From JALZKA01 sp963715405 (GTDB taxonomy: Bacteria > Actinomycetota > Thermoleophilia > Solirubrobacterales > 70-9), in assembly GCA_963715405.1 (NCBI GenBank), contig OY970239.1, positions 1,178,001 to 1,242,000 of the forward strand: DNA of 64,000 nucleotides, written 5' to 3'. The position numbers and the translations under genes are program-made. Positions 38,696 to 46,382 of this stretch are shown in pieces (the first letter of the stretch is position 1; every line of letters begins with the position of its first letter). Under the pieces are notes generated by a model that saw only the letters and a list, made by a program, of their open reading frames with translations, made no database searches and was not told the origin of the DNA.

Positions 38696-39457
38696 ATGAG
38701 CGAGCTCCGACGGGTCATCCCGTGTCTAGACGTCGATCAAGGCAGGGTCGTCAAGGGCACGAACTTCGTCGACATCCGCGACGCAGGCGACCCGGTTGAG
38801 CTGGCCGAGCGCTACGACTCAGAAGGCGCGGATGAGCTCGTCTTCTTAGACATCACCGCCTCGCACGAAAAGCGCGACACGATCGTGGAGCTCGCGCGGC
38901 GAACGGCCGACAACGTCTTCATCCCGTTCACGATCGGCGGTGGCATCCGCTCGGTTGCCGACGCTCAGGCAGTCCTCGACGCCGGCGCGGACAAGGTCTC
39001 GGTCAACTCATCCGCCTTGGAGCGGCCCGAGCTCCTCGGGGAGCTGGCCGCCGTCTTCGGCGCGCAGTGCGTGGTCATCGCGATCGACGCCAAACGGGCG
39101 GCCAGCGGCTATGACGTCTATGTCCAGGGCGGGCGGAAGCGCGTCGAGGACCGCGATGCTGTCGCCTGGGCGCGTGAGGCGACCGAGCGCGGGGCAGGAG
39201 AGGTGCTCCTCACCAGCATGGACCGCGACGGCACGACCGATGGGTACGAGCTCGAGCTGACGCGCGCAGTGGCCGATGCCGTCACCGTGCCCGTGATCGC
39301 GTCGGGCGGTGCGGGCGAGCTTCGCCACCTGGCCGAAGGCATCACGGAGGGTCACGCCGACGCGGTGCTCTGCGCCTCGATTTTCCACTACGGTCACTAC
39401 ACGGTGGCGGAGGCCAAGGCGCGCCTCGCCGAGGCGGGGATCCCCGTCCGCATCTAA
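38696..39457 (+). CDS. hisF: imidazole glycerol phosphate synthase, cyclase subunit
   Basis: A 253-residue TIM barrel that makes IGP and AICAR with HisH. It begins RRVIPCLDVDQGRVVKGTNF (catalytic Asp) and contains TIGGGIRSVADAQAVL, KVSVNSSALERPEL, VVIAIDAKR (second Asp) and VIASGGAGELRHLAEG. All are standard HisF features. It is separated from hisA by one convergent and one short gene. Its TAA overlaps the convergent PQQ-protein stop in CTAA. Confidence 0.95.
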   Translation: MSELRRVIPCLDVDQGRVVKGTNFVDIRDAGDPVELAERYDSEGADELVFLDITASHEKRDTIVELARRTADNVFIPFTIGGGIRSVADAQAVLDAGADKVSVNSSALERPELLGELAAVFGAQCVVIAIDAKRAASGYDVYVQGGRKRVEDRDAVAWAREATERGAGEVLLTSMDRDGTTDGYELELTRAVADAVTVPVIASGGAGELRHLAEGITEGHADAVLCASIFHYGHYTVAEAKARLAEAGIPVRI

Positions 39458-40806
39458 CCGGTCGCCTGGCGTTTCGCCTTCTTCTTCGCCTTGCGGATCT
39501 CGCGCTTCTCGCGCTGCTTCTTGTCCTCGAGGCGCTCCGACTGGAACGCACGCACCGTGCCATAGCCGACCAGATAGACGCGCTCGCCGTCGGAGATGGC
39601 GGGGTTGTAACGCCCGAGCTCGTGCTCGAAGACCTTCTTGCCCGTCGCAGCCTCAAAGCCCACGGTGCCGCCCGGATCGACGTTGCGGGAGAAGTAGACG
39701 GTGGTGCCGATCAGGACGCCCGAACCAGTGACCTGCGCTCCAACGTCCTGGGACCACAGGAGGTCACCCGTCTTCGCGTCAAGCGAATAGACCGTGTTGT
39801 CGCGTGAGCCGATGTAGACGGCGGGCGGCGCGTCCTTGACGTCGGCGACGACGGGACCGGGATAGACCTCGGCGCCGGTCGAATAGGTCCAGGCGACCGC
39901 ACCGGTGTCCACGTCCAGCGAGTACACCCGGCCGTCAAACGCGCCGACGTAGACGCGCCCAAAGGCGACCGCCGGGGTGGAATAGGCGCCGCCGCCTCGC
40001 CCGAAGGCGCCGCCGATGATCGGCGTCCGCCATTTGAAGTCGCCGTCCTGGGCGTCGATCGCGAAGAACTCGCCGCCGTAGTTGGACCCGAAGACCACGC
40101 CCTCGTGGTAGGCGACCGCGCCCTTGACCTCGCCGGCCGTCGCGGTCTCCCAGAGGGTCTTGCCCGTCTTCGGATTGAGCGCATACACCGAGCCGCACTG
40201 GCAGCCGAGGATCAACCTGTCCTTGACGATCAACGGAGACGACTCGCTGCCGGGCGAGCCGAGCTCCTTTCGCCATAGCTCCTTGCCGTCGCGGGCGCGG
40301 ATTGCGACGATCAGGTTGGGATCAAGGAAGGTGGCGTAGATAATCCCGTCTGAATACGCGGGAGCAGCCGCGCTCAGCTCGCCGAAGTCCTTCTTCCAGA
40401 TCACCTTGCCATTTCGCTTGTCGACGGCGTAGACGATCCCCTCCAGGTCAAGGATGAAGAGCCGGTCCTTCGCGACCACCGGTCCGTGCTCGATCAAATG
40501 GCCGACCGGGAGGGACCACTTGGCCGAGGTGAACGGCGGGTCGAGGTACTTGCCGGGGAGATACCGCGTCCGCTCGGGGTTCAGCCCGTAGATGGGCCAG
40601 TCGACGTTTTCGATCTCGGACTTTTTCGGGATCTTCACGTCGGCGGCGTCGAACTCCGCGTTGGGGTCCGACACGTCGGCGGGGCGCTTGACGAACGCGA
40701 AGTAGCCCGCCACGGCCACTCCCGCGAAAGCGAGCACGACAACGCCGGCCGTGATCGCACGGCGACGAGCGCTCCAAGAGCTCCAAATCCTGCGTAGAGA
40801 GGCCAC
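39454..40806 (-). CDS. membrane-anchored PQQ-like beta-propeller protein
   Basis: A 450-residue protein with an N-terminal membrane anchor (AITAGVVVLAFAGVAVAGYF) and an extracellular eight-blade-type propeller. Repeated blades show the tryptophan-docking pattern, for example AVDKRNGKVIWKKDFG, AIRARDGKELWRKELG, ALNPKTGKTLWETA, SLDVDTGAVAWTYS and SLDAKTGDLLWSQD. This is BamB/PQQ-repeat architecture, but without evidence for cofactor binding; it probably acts as a scaffold. The C-terminal 28 residues are Lys/Arg-rich. GTG 40806 is chosen, with GTG 40815 also possible. It is divergent from cca. Confidence 0.82.
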   Translation of the reverse strand: MASLRRIWSSWSARRRAITAGVVVLAFAGVAVAGYFAFVKRPADVSDPNAEFDAADVKIPKKSEIENVDWPIYGLNPERTRYLPGKYLDPPFTSAKWSLPVGHLIEHGPVVAKDRLFILDLEGIVYAVDKRNGKVIWKKDFGELSAAAPAYSDGIIYATFLDPNLIVAIRARDGKELWRKELGSPGSESSPLIVKDRLILGCQCGSVYALNPKTGKTLWETATAGEVKGAVAYHEGVVFGSNYGGEFFAIDAQDGDFKWRTPIIGGAFGRGGGAYSTPAVAFGRVYVGAFDGRVYSLDVDTGAVAWTYSTGAEVYPGPVVADVKDAPPAVYIGSRDNTVYSLDAKTGDLLWSQDVGAQVTGSGVLIGTTVYFSRNVDPGGTVGFEAATGKKVFEHELGRYNPAISDGERVYLVGYGTVRAFQSERLEDKKQREKREIRKAKKKAKRQATG

Positions 40807-40818
40807 GACCGCCACGAA

Positions 40819-41967
40819 ATGGTAGTAAGGGCGTCGGTGGCCACGAACGTCATACCCACGGATTCCGAGAGCCTCGAGCGAGCGCTGAGCTCGCTCGACG
40901 GGGTGGAGGAGCTGCGCGCCCGCCTGGCGGGCCGAGATGCGTGGCTCGTCGGGGGCGCCGTCCGGGACCTCCTCCTCGGCTCCCATCGCGCCGACCTGGA
41001 CGTGGTGGTCGAAGGAGACGCATCCGAGGCCGCGGCGCTCATCGGCGCAGAAACCAAGGCGCACGAGAGGTTCGGCACGGCGGTGGCGACGCTGGGCAAG
41101 AGCCGGGTCGACGTCGCATCCGCCCGCACCGAGCGCTACGTGCATCCGGGCGCGCTGCCGGACGTCGAGCCCGCCTCGCTGGGCGATGACCTGGCCCGTC
41201 GCGACTTCACGATCAACGCGATGGCGCTCCCGCTCTTCGGCTCGCCGGCGCTGATCGACCCCCACGGGGGCGAGACCGACCTGGAGGCCGGCATCCTGCG
41301 CGTCCTTCACCCGGCCTCCTTCGAAGACGACCCAACGCGCGTGCTTCGCGCCGCCCGCTACGCCGCGCGGCTCGACCTGGAGCTCGAGCCGGAGACGGCC
41401 GCTCTTCTGGCCGCGGCCGATCTCGGCACGGTCTCAGCCGATCGAGTCACCGCCGAGCTTCGACGCGTGGTTTCAGAAGAGGCTGGGCCGCAGGCGCTGT
41501 CCCTTCTTAATGATTGGAACCTGGCGGGAATCGACGTCGAGGCGCCTGGCCGGCTGAGCGAGATGCGATCGCTCATGGCGGATTCTGAGTGGTCATCGCT
41601 CGTCGCTCCAGGCGACGCTTTCTTCGAGGCCGCGCGCCCAAGCGAGACGTCGAGGCGTGCCGTAGCGGCTCTCACGGCCAAGACTCCGGCGCGCCCGTCA
41701 GACGGGGTGAGCCTGGCCGAACGCATCCCCCCAGTCGCGCTGGCAATGGCGCGTATCGGCGGTGCCGACTGGCTCGACATGTGGGCTCGCGAATGGCGCC
41801 GCGTTGCGCTCGAGATCGACGGCGCCGAGCTCATCGACGCGGGCGTGGCACAGGGACCCGCAGTCGGGCAGGGCCTTGAGGCTGCGCTCAGGGCAAAGCT
41901 CGACGGCGAGATTCAAGGTCGGGACGAGGAGCTTCGCGTCGCTCTCGCGGCTGCCGCCGCCACGTAG
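40819..41967 (+). CDS. cca: CCA tRNA nucleotidyltransferase / poly(A) polymerase family
   Basis: A 382-residue class II nucleotidyltransferase. The catalytic motif is WLVGGAVRDLLLG followed by HRADLDVVVEGDA, then RRDFTINAMALPLFG and DPTRVLRAARYAARLD, all diagnostic. It adds or repairs the CCA end of tRNA; a poly(A) polymerase role cannot be excluded. The true start may be GTG 40837 rather than ATG 40819, since a TAGTAA box sharing its TA with the divergent promoter lies eight bases before it. Confidence 0.87.
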   Translation: MVVRASVATNVIPTDSESLERALSSLDGVEELRARLAGRDAWLVGGAVRDLLLGSHRADLDVVVEGDASEAAALIGAETKAHERFGTAVATLGKSRVDVASARTERYVHPGALPDVEPASLGDDLARRDFTINAMALPLFGSPALIDPHGGETDLEAGILRVLHPASFEDDPTRVLRAARYAARLDLELEPETAALLAAADLGTVSADRVTAELRRVVSEEAGPQALSLLNDWNLAGIDVEAPGRLSEMRSLMADSEWSSLVAPGDAFFEAARPSETSRRAVAALTAKTPARPSDGVSLAERIPPVALAMARIGGADWLDMWAREWRRVALEIDGAELIDAGVAQGPAVGQGLEAALRAKLDGEIQGRDEELRVALAAAAAT

Positions 41968-41970
41968 CCT
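41965..41970 (+). promoter_or_regulatory. -10 box for pgeF
   Basis: TAGCCT begins with the cca stop codon TAG and ends exactly seven bases before the pgeF ATG at 41978. This is the same leaderless spacing seen at proC and others. Confidence 0.45.
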
Positions 41971-41977
41971 CAGTGCA

Positions 41978-42724
41978 ATGGAGTGGCGCGGATCAGGCGG
42001 GCTGAAATGGCTCGAGGCGGAGCTTCCGGGCGCGCGCGCGGCGTTTACGACCCGGGGCGGTGGCATGAGCTCGGGCCCCTTCTCCTCGCTCAACCTCGGC
42101 CTTCTGACCGAGGACGACGCCGCGACGGTCCATGCCAACCGCGCCGAAACATGCGAGGCGCTCCAGCTGGATCCAGCCGGGATTATCTCCGGCAAGCAGG
42201 TGCATCGGGCCGATGTCGTGCGCCAGGACGTGCCGAGCGCTCGCTCCGCCTGGCTTCTGGGCGCCGACGGCGACCCCGCCCTCGCGGACGGCTGGGCGAC
42301 CTCAGCGGAGGGCATCGCACCGCTCGTCTTCGTTGCCGACTGCCTGCCGGTCGCGCTCTCCGGGCCTGGCGGTGTCGCCATGATCCACTGCGGCTGGCGC
42401 GGGCTCGCCGCAGGGATCGTGGAGCGAGGGGTGTGTGAGGTCGGCGCGGTCGCGGCGGCGATTGGCCCCGGCATCGGGCAGTGCTGCTTCGAGGTGGGGG
42501 AGGAGGTCCTCGCCGAGTTCTCGGGCCTCGGAGATGACATCGCGGAGGAGCACATGCTCGACCTCGGCCTGGTGTGCGAGCGGCTGCTCCGCGAAGCAGG
42601 CGTTGAGAACGTCGAACGAACCGAGCTGTGCACGAGCTGCGAGCCCGAGCTCTTCTTCTCACACCGCCGGGATGGCGGCGTCACGGGTCGCCAAGCGGGA
42701 ATGGTGTGGCTGTGCCCGGGCTGA
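41978..42724 (+). CDS. pgeF: peptidoglycan editing factor PgeF (multicopper-like, YfiH)
   Basis: A 248-residue DUF152 protein. It shows AAFTTRGGGMSSGPFSSLNLG, the His in SGKQVHRADVV, the Cys in VADCLPVALSG and MIHCGWRGLAAGIV, so the His-Cys-His zinc site is complete. PgeF hydrolyses misincorporated L-Ser/Gly peptides in peptidoglycan precursors; older annotations call it laccase-domain. It overlaps the yggS gene by about 13 bases. Confidence 0.88.
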   Translation: MEWRGSGGLKWLEAELPGARAAFTTRGGGMSSGPFSSLNLGLLTEDDAATVHANRAETCEALQLDPAGIISGKQVHRADVVRQDVPSARSAWLLGADGDPALADGWATSAEGIAPLVFVADCLPVALSGPGGVAMIHCGWRGLAAGIVERGVCEVGAVAAAIGPGIGQCCFEVGEEVLAEFSGLGDDIAEEHMLDLGLVCERLLREAGVENVERTELCTSCEPELFFSHRRDGGVTGRQAGMVWLCPG

Positions 42725-43356
42725 TCCGCGGCATCGACCCCGACGGGGTACGGGAGCGCCTCGGCGAGGTGCGCGAGGCGGCCGGCGGAAGCGCTCGGGT
42801 CCTCGTCGCGACGAAGTACGTACCGGACGATGAGATGCCGGCGCTGGCCGAGGCCGGTGTGGATCTGGTCGGCGAGAACCGCCTGGATGAGCTCGAGCGA
42901 AAGCACGGGCGCTTCGCGGAGCTCTTCGAGTGGCATTTCATCGGCGGGCTGCAAAGCCGGAAGGTCAAGGGCATCCTCCCGCTCGTTTCCCTGGTCCACT
43001 CCGTCGCGAGCGAGTCCGCGCTCGAGCAGATCAACAAGCGTTGCGAGGCGGGCACCCGGATCCTGATCCAGGTGAACGTGGCGGGGGAGGAGGGGAAGGA
43101 GGGCATCGCTTCAAGCGAGCTCGGCGCCGCGATCTCCCGGAGCGAGGCGGTGGTGGCCGGCTTAGCGACGATGCCTCCGTTCGCCGAGGATCCCGAAGCC
43201 TCCCGGCCCCACTTCGCGCGGCTGGCTGAGCTCGCCGCCGAGCACGGTCTTGAGGAGCTCTCGATGGGTACGAGCCAGGATTGGCGCGTCGCGCTTTCAG
43301 AGGGGGCGACGATCCTCAGGCTTGGATCTGCGCTTCTTCGCCCAGGCGCCGATTAA
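42712..43356 (+). CDS. YggS/PLPBP-family pyridoxal phosphate homeostasis protein
   Basis: A 214-residue TIM-barrel PLP-binding protein. The PLP lysine is in RVLVATKYVPDDEM, followed by GENRLDELERKHG, WHFIGGLQSRKVKGIL, TRILIQVNVAGEEGKEG and ELSMGTSQDWRVAL, the set that marks YggS. It controls free PLP and amino-acid balance. It almost always sits before sepF, as here. The start is uncertain among GTG 42712, GTG 42706 and CTG 42721; all overlap pgeF. Confidence 0.88.
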   Translation: MPGLIRGIDPDGVRERLGEVREAAGGSARVLVATKYVPDDEMPALAEAGVDLVGENRLDELERKHGRFAELFEWHFIGGLQSRKVKGILPLVSLVHSVASESALEQINKRCEAGTRILIQVNVAGEEGKEGIASSELGAAISRSEAVVAGLATMPPFAEDPEASRPHFARLAELAAEHGLEELSMGTSQDWRVALSEGATILRLGSALLRPGAD

Positions 43357-43406
43357 GGTATGTCACCTAAAGGAATCGCGCCAGACTGCGCGAACAGGGG
43401 CAACCA

Positions 43407-43946
43407 ATGGCACTCAGAGACACATGGCACCGCGCGCTCGTCTACTTCGGCCTCGCCGAGGACCCCGACTACCACGAGCCCGACCTCTATGAGCCCGAGA
43501 CGGGAACTCACTCCACCACCGGATACGACTCGTCTCCCGCGCCTCGCGCGACGGTCTCTCGTCTCGGCGACCGCCGCCGCGGACAGGACGAGATCGACGA
43601 CATCTTCGCCGACGACGCGCCTCCGACCCGGCGCAACCTGCGTCCGGTCGGCAACGGCGGCGGTGCGGACGTGCGCGTGCATCTCGTCAACCCCACCAGC
43701 TTCAACGACGCCCAGGAGGTCGCTGACCGCTTCAAGCGCTCGACGCCGGTGATCCTGAATCTCCAGACGACGGATACCGAGCTCGCCAAGCGGCTGATCG
43801 ACTTCGCATCGGGGCTCACCTACGCGCTCGACGGCGGCATGCAGAAGGTCGCCGAGAAAACCTTCATGCTCACGCCGCGAAACGTCGAGGTTTCGGCCGA
43901 GCAGACCGCACAGCTCGTCGAGAAGGGCTTCTTCAACCAGTCGTAG
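43407..43946 (+). CDS. sepF: cell division protein SepF
   Basis: A 179-residue protein. The N-terminal amphipathic membrane-targeting helix is in LRDTWHRALVYFGLAE, then a disordered linker, and the C-terminal SepF core: RVHLVNPTSFNDAQEVADRF, VILNLQTTDTELAKRLIDFA and GLTYALDGGMQKVAEKTFML. SepF tethers FtsZ to the membrane and is essential in actinobacteria that lack FtsA. AGGGG seven bases before the ATG supports the start. It belongs to the yggS-sepF-proC-yggT-lspA series. Confidence 0.92.
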   Translation: MALRDTWHRALVYFGLAEDPDYHEPDLYEPETGTHSTTGYDSSPAPRATVSRLGDRRRGQDEIDDIFADDAPPTRRNLRPVGNGGGADVRVHLVNPTSFNDAQEVADRFKRSTPVILNLQTTDTELAKRLIDFASGLTYALDGGMQKVAEKTFMLTPRNVEVSAEQTAQLVEKGFFNQS

Positions 43947-43965
43947 GTCGCGGGACCGGCGCGTC

Positions 43966-44064
43966 GGCGGCAGTCCCTTCGACAGGACGCCGACATCCAT
44001 GTCGGCGCGCTCGCCGGACATCCATGTCCTAGCGACATGTCCTGCTGAAGGAACTACCGCCGCC
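43966..44064. repeat. imperfect inverted-repeat element between sepF and proC
   Basis: The outer arms (43966-43988 and 44039-44064) are inverted copies with a three-base gap and a few mismatches. Inside are two near-palindromes: CGCCGACAT-CC-ATGTCGGCG (43988-44007) and GGACAT-CC-ATGTCC (44016-44029), then GACATGTC (44034-44041). The whole could fold as a cruciform or a branched RNA. No second copy is in this window. It ends just before the proC promoter box. Confidence 0.6.
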
Positions 44065-44074
44065 ACCCCGGTCC

Positions 44075-44080
44075 TAGAAT
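44075..44080 (+). promoter_or_regulatory. -10 box for proC
   Basis: TAGAAT followed by exactly seven bases and the proC ATG at 44088. It is the closest match to the TATAAT consensus among the leaderless-type boxes in the window. Confidence 0.55.
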
Positions 44081-44087
44081 CCGGCGA

Positions 44088-44840
44088 ATGAAGCTCGGGT
44101 TCGTCGGCGCAGGGAACATGGCTCGTGCCATGGCTCGAGGCTGGGCGCGCTCGGAAGACGGGCCAGAGATGCTCTTCTCCGATCTCGATCACGAGCGTGC
44201 GCAGAGCCTCGCCGACGACGTGGAGGGGGAGGCTCGGGGCGACCTGGCGTCGCTTGTCGCCGATGCGGACGCGATTCTGCTGGCGGTCAAGCCCGCTGCC
44301 CTCGACGACGTGGCACGTGAGCTTTCAGGCAATGCACCGCCGATTCTTTCGGTCATGGCAGCGACGCCGCTCGAGCGTCTCAACCAGGCCTTTCCAGGCG
44401 TCCCGGCGCTCCGCGTCATGCCAAACCAGCCTGTCGAGGTTGGTAGGGGCATCCTGGTCCACGCCACGCCGCAGGCCGGCGCCGAAGGCCTCCTCGACCT
44501 CTTGCCTGCGCTGGGCACCCCGATCGAGCTCCCCGAGGACACAATCGAGGCGGCCATGGCGGTCATGTCGTGCTCGCCTGCGTACGTCGCTCTCTTCGCC
44601 GAGGCTCTGGCGAAGGCCGGCGCGCGCGACGGCCTCGAGCCCGCGCTGTCCCTGGAGCTGGTCGCGGGCACGCTCGAGGGCACCGCGGAGCTCCTGCGCG
44701 AGCGCGACCCCGGCGAGATCCGGGAGGCGGTGGCGCCGCCCGGTGGCGCGACCGAGGCCGGCTTGGCTGCATTGCGCGACGCCGGGTTTGAGGAAGCGAT
44801 CGCAAGCGCCGTGGACGCCTCGCTCGCGAGGTTTCGATGA
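44088..44840 (+). CDS. proC: pyrroline-5-carboxylate reductase
   Basis: A 250-residue NAD(P)H enzyme making proline. The dinucleotide-binding start is KLGFVGAGNMARAMARGW, followed by LLAVKPAALDDVARELS, PALRVMPNQPVEVGRGIL and the C-terminal signature EIREAVAPPGGATEAGLAAL. Family length is about 270, so it is slightly short but complete. The stop overlaps yggT as ATGA. Confidence 0.93.
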   Translation: MKLGFVGAGNMARAMARGWARSEDGPEMLFSDLDHERAQSLADDVEGEARGDLASLVADADAILLAVKPAALDDVARELSGNAPPILSVMAATPLERLNQAFPGVPALRVMPNQPVEVGRGILVHATPQAGAEGLLDLLPALGTPIELPEDTIEAAMAVMSCSPAYVALFAEALAKAGARDGLEPALSLELVAGTLEGTAELLRERDPGEIREAVAPPGGATEAGLAALRDAGFEEAIASAVDASLARFR

Positions 44841-45151
44841 GCGTGCTGGCGGCGATCACGAGAGGCGACGTCGCGAACTACGTCGACGCCCTTTTCACCG
44901 TCTACCTGATCCTGATCATCACCTTCATCGTGCTCGGCTGGATCCAGATGTTCCGGCCGATTCCATACAACGTCCCTCTGCGCGCGACCATCGGGTTCGT
45001 CGAGGAGAGCGTCACGCCGTATCTCAACATCTTCCGGCGCCTGATTCCGCCCATCGGCGGGCCGGGCATGGGCATCGATTTGAGCCCGATGATCGGGATC
45101 ATCCTGCTCTTCATCGTCCAGAGCCTGGTCGTCAACGCGATCGCCGGGTGA
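44837..45151 (+). CDS. YggT-family integral membrane protein
   Basis: A 104-residue protein with two membrane spans (LFTVYLILIITFIVLGWI and MIGIILLFIVQSLVVNAI) separated by the YggT loop VTPYLNIFRRLIPPIGG. The family is linked to osmotic stress and to the divisome neighbourhood, but its activity is unknown. It lies between proC and lspA, overlapping each by four bases. Confidence 0.88.
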   Translation: MSVLAAITRGDVANYVDALFTVYLILIITFIVLGWIQMFRPIPYNVPLRATIGFVEESVTPYLNIFRRLIPPIGGPGMGIDLSPMIGIILLFIVQSLVVNAIAG

Positions 45152-45648
45152 GCGAGCCGGCTCGGGCTGGTCGCGCCCGTCAGTGGGGGTGGATGCTGGT
45201 GGCGGCGCTTGTCGTCGTCGCACTCGACCAGGTCACGAAAGCCTTGGTCGTCAACTCGATTGAGATGGGGGAGCGAGAGGAGGTCCTGCCGTTTCTCGAT
45301 CTCGTTCACGTCGTGAACGACGGAGTTGCCTTCGGCTTCCTCGACGGTGCCGGCCGTGGCGTCGTCCTGGCGGTGACGCTCGGGGCGCTGGCGCTGGTCT
45401 TCGGCTGGTTCGCCTCCAACCGCGATCGCGCGTACGGGGGGCTGGCAGTCGGCCTCCTCGCGGGAGGGGCAATCGGGAACCTGATCGACCGGCTCGCTCG
45501 CGACGGAGTCGTGGACTTCATCGACTTTCCGGCGTGGCCCTCGTTCAACGTTGCCGACATCGCCATTACCTTGGGCGCGGCAGGGCTGGCGCTGGTCGCG
45601 CTGCTCGGTTCCGACGCCGACTCGGCCTCCCGGAAAACGTCCGGATGA
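45148..45648 (+). CDS. lspA: lipoprotein signal peptidase
   Basis: A 166-residue aspartyl protease of the inner membrane that cleaves signal peptides from diacylated prolipoproteins. Four membrane segments are visible, with AALVVVALDQVTKALVV near the start. The catalytic Asp residues are in GGAIGNLIDRLARDGVVDF and FNVADIAITLG. GTG 45148 overlaps the yggT stop. The lipoproteins at 19240 and 19851 would be clients. Its stop overlaps the next start as ATGA. Confidence 0.93.
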   Translation: MSEPARAGRARQWGWMLVAALVVVALDQVTKALVVNSIEMGEREEVLPFLDLVHVVNDGVAFGFLDGAGRGVVLAVTLGALALVFGWFASNRDRAYGGLAVGLLAGGAIGNLIDRLARDGVVDFIDFPAWPSFNVADIAITLGAAGLALVALLGSDADSASRKTSG

Positions 45649-46382
45649 CGCCGAAAGGGGTCAGACCCGGTACCGGAGCGGGGTCTGACCCCTTCGCGAG
45701 CAGCGGGGGCGTTGCGATCGTCCATCGGGACGAGCATCTGGCCATCATTGACAAACCGGCCGGCCTCGTGGTTCACGCAGCGCCGGGGCACAGGGGAGAG
45801 ACGCTTGTGGACGTACTCGGCGACCTGCTCGGGGGCGGCGCCGACTCGAGTCGCCCGGGCATCGTCCACCGACTCGACAAGGACACCTCAGGATTGATGG
45901 CGGTCGCCCGGACCGACGAGGCGCACCGTGCCCTTTCAGCGGCGATCAAGGAACGACGAGTCGAGCGGACGTACCTGGCCTTGATCCACGGCAGTCCGCG
46001 CTCGCGCTCGGGAACGATCGACGCGCCGCTCGGCCGCGACTTCCGTGCACCCGAGCGCCGAGCCGTCGGCGGACGGGGCTCACGCGACGCAAAGACGCAC
46101 TTCGAGGTGGAGGAAAGGCTTGGCGACGTGACGCTCGTACGTGTGCGGCTCGAGACCGGGCGCACGCACCAGATCCGGGCGCACTTCGCGTCAATCGGCA
46201 ATCCGCTCGTGAGCGACTCGCGGTACGGCGGTCGCGCGCTGTTCGGGCTCGCGCGGCAGTTTCTTCACAGCGCGGCGCTCGGGTTTTCGCACCCCGTGAG
46301 CGGGGAAGAGCTGCGGTTCGAGAGCCCGCTGCCGAGCGATTTGGCCGCGGCGCTGGAGGCGGCGCGCGAAACGGCTCGCTAA
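45645..46382 (+). CDS. RluA-family 23S rRNA pseudouridine synthase lacking the S4 domain
   Basis: A 245-residue pseudouridine synthase. The catalytic Asp is in GIVHRLDKDTSGLM, with LAIIDKPAGLVVHAAPGHRG before it, ERTYLALIHG, and RVRLETGRTHQIRAHFASIG after it. The lspA-adjacent member is normally RluD with an N-terminal S4 domain; here that domain is missing and the first 22 residues (KGVRPGTGAGSDPF) are translated from two copies of the palindromic repeat. The catalytic domain is complete, so activity is plausible but rRNA targeting could differ. Confidence 0.85.
   Translation: MTPKGVRPGTGAGSDPFASSGGVAIVHRDEHLAIIDKPAGLVVHAAPGHRGETLVDVLGDLLGGGADSSRPGIVHRLDKDTSGLMAVARTDEAHRALSAAIKERRVERTYLALIHGSPRSRSGTIDAPLGRDFRAPERRAVGGRGSRDAKTHFEVEERLGDVTLVRVRLETGRTHQIRAHFASIGNPLVSDSRYGGRALFGLARQFLHSAALGFSHPVSGEELRFESPLPSDLAAALEAARETAR
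45655..45694. repeat. inverted pair of GGGGTC(A/T)GACCCC repeats forming a long hairpin
   Basis: GGGGTCAGACCCG at 45657-45669 and GGGGTCTGACCCC at 45680-45692. With flanking AA and TT the two make one inverted repeat about 15 of 16 pairs long around a ten-base loop. It lies inside the first codons of the pseudouridine synthase gene, directly after the lspA stop. Confidence 0.8.

Noticed and set aside
41698..42999. A 433-codon minus-strand frame opposite cca, pgeF and yggS
   Set aside because: It spans three real genes on the other strand and is Ser/Ala/Arg-rich with no motif.
43966..44064. CRISPR-like repeats from the recurring CATCCATG strings
   Set aside because: Only two or three short palindromes, unequal spacing, no repeat longer than about 12 bases and no cas gene nearby.
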